Shown here one piece after another: positions 62,595 to 64,000 of a stretch of 64,000 nt of DNA. The notes beneath the pieces are model-generated. The model was not told the DNA's origin and did not search any database. It saw only the letters and a list, made by a program, of their open reading frames with translations. This DNA is from Pseudomonas sp. WN033. Its GTDB lineage: Bacteria; Pseudomonadota; Gammaproteobacteria; Pseudomonadales; Pseudomonadaceae. Both the position numbers and the translations under genes were made by a program. Numbering within the stretch: the first letter of the stretch is position 1; each line of letters opens with the position of its first letter. The stretch is from positions 1 to 64,000 of the forward strand of contig NSKG01000005.1 in NCBI GenBank assembly GCA_002287035.1. The letters are read 5' to 3'.

Positions 62595-64000
62595 TTACAA
62601 AACCCCGCTTGCCCCGGACTCCACCTGCTCCGGCTTGAACCACTTGAGCTTGTCATGCAGTTGCACCACCTCACCAACGATCAGCAGCGTAGGCGGTTTA
62701 ATCTCTGTATTTTCAAAAAGTTGAGGCATAGTCTTGAGCGTTCCTATCAAGACTTTTTGATTGCTAGTGGTACCCTGCTGAACCAGCGCCATCGGGGTAT
62801 TTTCATCACGCCCATGGCTTATCAGGCCGGCACAGATATCAGCCAGGCCAACCAGCCCCATGTAAAATACCAGCGTCTGTCCCGGGGCAACCAGATCGTT
62901 CCAGGGCAAATCGGTACTGCCGTCCTTGCGATGGCCAGTGACAAAGCGCACCGACTGGGCATGGTCGCGGTGGGTCAGCGGAATGCCGGCATAGGCCGAA
63001 CAGCCATTGGCAGCGGTGATCCCCGGCACAACCTGAAAGGCTACGCCATTGGCCGCCAGCTCTTCGATTTCTTCGCCACCACGGCCAAAAATGAACGGAT
63101 CGCCACCCTTCAAACGCAATACCCGCTTGCCCTGCCTGGCCAGATCGACCAGCAACTGGTTGATCTGTTCCTGCGGCACAGCATGCTCGGCCCGGGCCTT
63201 GCCAACATAAATGCGCTCGGCGTCACGCCGGCACAGATCGATGATCGCCGGAGCCACCAGGCGGTCGTAGAGCACCACATCAGCTTGCTGCATCAGACGC
63301 AGCGCCCGGAACGTCAGCAAATCGGGGTCACCGGGGCCAGCACCGACCAGATAGACCTCGCCCTGATAGCCCTGCCCGGCCTGCTCGGCCAGGCGACGCT
63401 CCAGCAAACGTTCGGCCGCCTCATCCTGACCGGCGAAAATCCGCTCGGCAATATCGCCCTGGAATACGTTCTCCCAGAATACCCGGCGCTGATTGATCTG
63501 CGGGAAGGCCGCCTTGACCTTGTCACGAAAACGCTTGGCCAATTGCGCCAGCCTGCCGTAGCTGTGCGGAAACAGGGTTTCGATCCGGGCCCGGGTCAGG
63601 CGCGCCAGCACTGGCGCATGACTGCCGCTGGAGACCGCGATCATCAAGGGCGAGCGATCGACAATCGCGGGAAAGATCACCGTACACAGCTGCGGCGCAT
63701 CCACCGCGTTGACCGGTAGCTTGCGCGCCTGGGCATCGGCCGACACCTGGGCGTTCAGTGCCTGATCATCCGTGGCAGCTATCACTAGCTGGGTATCATC
63801 CAGATCAGCCGATTGATACCCCCGCACCAGACACTCGCCATTGCCCTGCTCAACCAGCGTCTCGAGCTGCGGCTCGATCTGCGGCGCCACCACGCGTAAA
63901 CGTGCGCCGGCCTCGCTCAGCAGTCGAGCCTTGCGCAGGGCAATTTCTCCACCACCAACCACCAGGACCAGGCGGCCCTGCAGATTGTGAAACAGCGGGA
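62595..64000 (-). CDS. cysG: Siroheme synthase CysG, 5' end cut by the window
   Basis: At least 468 residues of the trifunctional siroheme synthase. The N-terminal part holds the NAD-binding precorrin-2 dehydrogenase/ferrochelatase ([16 protein letters not shown]) and [12 protein letters not shown] with the catalytic serine region. The C-terminal part is the SAM uroporphyrinogen III methyltransferase ([35 protein letters not shown]). The frame stays open to the window edge, beginning about [12 protein letters not shown], so only about five residues are missing. It supplies siroheme for sulfite and nitrite reductases. The first internal ATG (63962) is not the true start. Confidence 0.95.
   Translation of the reverse strand, partial: PLFHNLQGRLVLVVGGGEIALRKARLLSEAGARLRVVAPQIEPQLETLVEQGNGECLVRGYQSADLDDTQLVIAATDDQALNAQVSADAQARKLPVNAVDAPQLCTVIFPAIVDRSPLMIAVSSGSHAPVLARLTRARIETLFPHSYGRLAQLAKRFRDKVKAAFPQINQRRVFWENVFQGDIAERIFAGQDEAAERLLERRLAEQAGQGYQGEVYLVGAGPGDPDLLTFRALRLMQQADVVLYDRLVAPAIIDLCRRDAERIYVGKARAEHAVPQEQINQLLVDLARQGKRVLRLKGGDPFIFGRGGEEIEELAANGVAFQVVPGITAANGCSAYAGIPLTHRDHAQSVRFVTGHRKDGSTDLPWNDLVAPGQTLVFYMGLVGLADICAGLISHGRDENTPMALVQQGTTSNQKVLIGTLKTMPQLFENTEIKPPTLLIVGEVVQLHDKLKWFKPEQVESGASGVL

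Noticed and set aside
62586-63719. 377-codon frame antisense to cysG
   Set aside because: cysG is unambiguous on the other strand, and this frame has no motif.

Overview
The window looks like a chromosome segment from a Pseudomonas-type gammaproteobacterium. The DNA is GC-rich, and the gene content and order recall Pseudomonas: etfA-etfB opposite ETF-ubiquinone oxidoreductase, lpxH-ppiB opposite glnS-cysS, tRNA-Ser(UGA) beside a YccA/Bax-inhibitor gene and tusDCBE, and a fused cysG. The genus (Pseudomonas, Halopseudomonas or Stutzerimonas-like) cannot be fixed from the sequence alone. There is no prophage, transposase, integrase, rRNA or CRISPR array. The sequence is dense housekeeping and envelope genes with short intergenic gaps.

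Layout. 0-2.8 kb: electron-transfer flavoprotein genes. 2.8-12.4 kb: five genes in two divergent sets. One set is transglutaminase/DUF2126, an ATP-grasp + alpha-E fusion, and a second transglutaminase. The other is a separate ATP-grasp gene and a separate alpha-E gene. A long dyad lies between them. This is the least understood system in the window, a predicted amide-bond/peptide-forming system. 12.4-18.7 kb: YkgJ-type protein, serine hydrolase, cysS, glnS, ppiB and lpxH. 19.0-32.8 kb: a nine-gene cellulose operon, bcsE-F-G-R-Q-A-B-Z-C. All nine genes are on one strand and almost all overlap. BcsG predicts phosphoethanolamine-modified cellulose.

32.9-38.6 kb: small membrane protein, secreted TPR protein, a small conserved unknown, an epoxide-hydrolase-like enzyme and a NIT-domain chemoreceptor. 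38.9-44.9 kb: tRNA-Ser, YccA-like protein, the tusDCBE sulfur relay for tRNA 2-thiouridine, two phospholipase-D/cardiolipin-synthase-type proteins and a small secreted protein behind a Fur-like site. 45-50.6 kb: a second chemoreceptor, a diguanylate cyclase with an intact GGEEF and inhibitory site, and an orphan solute-binding protein. 50.6-55.4 kb: an RND efflux pair divergent from a TetR regulator, with a candidate operator between them. 55.4-58.4 kb: CstA, a small CC-ending protein and an ArsA/Get3-like ATPase in one tight operon. 58.6-64 kb: glutamine amidotransferase, a palindromic repeat element, a periplasmic sulfatase, CorA and the start-truncated cysG.

Shared themes are cyclic-di-GMP and surface lifestyle (cellulose with BcsE and a PilZ-bearing BcsA, a GGDEF enzyme, two chemoreceptors), envelope lipid and polysaccharide modification (BcsG, lpxH, two PLD enzymes, sulfatase), and translation/tRNA maturation (glnS, cysS, tus, tRNA-Ser). 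Functional assignments rest on motifs and remembered family features; no database search was run.
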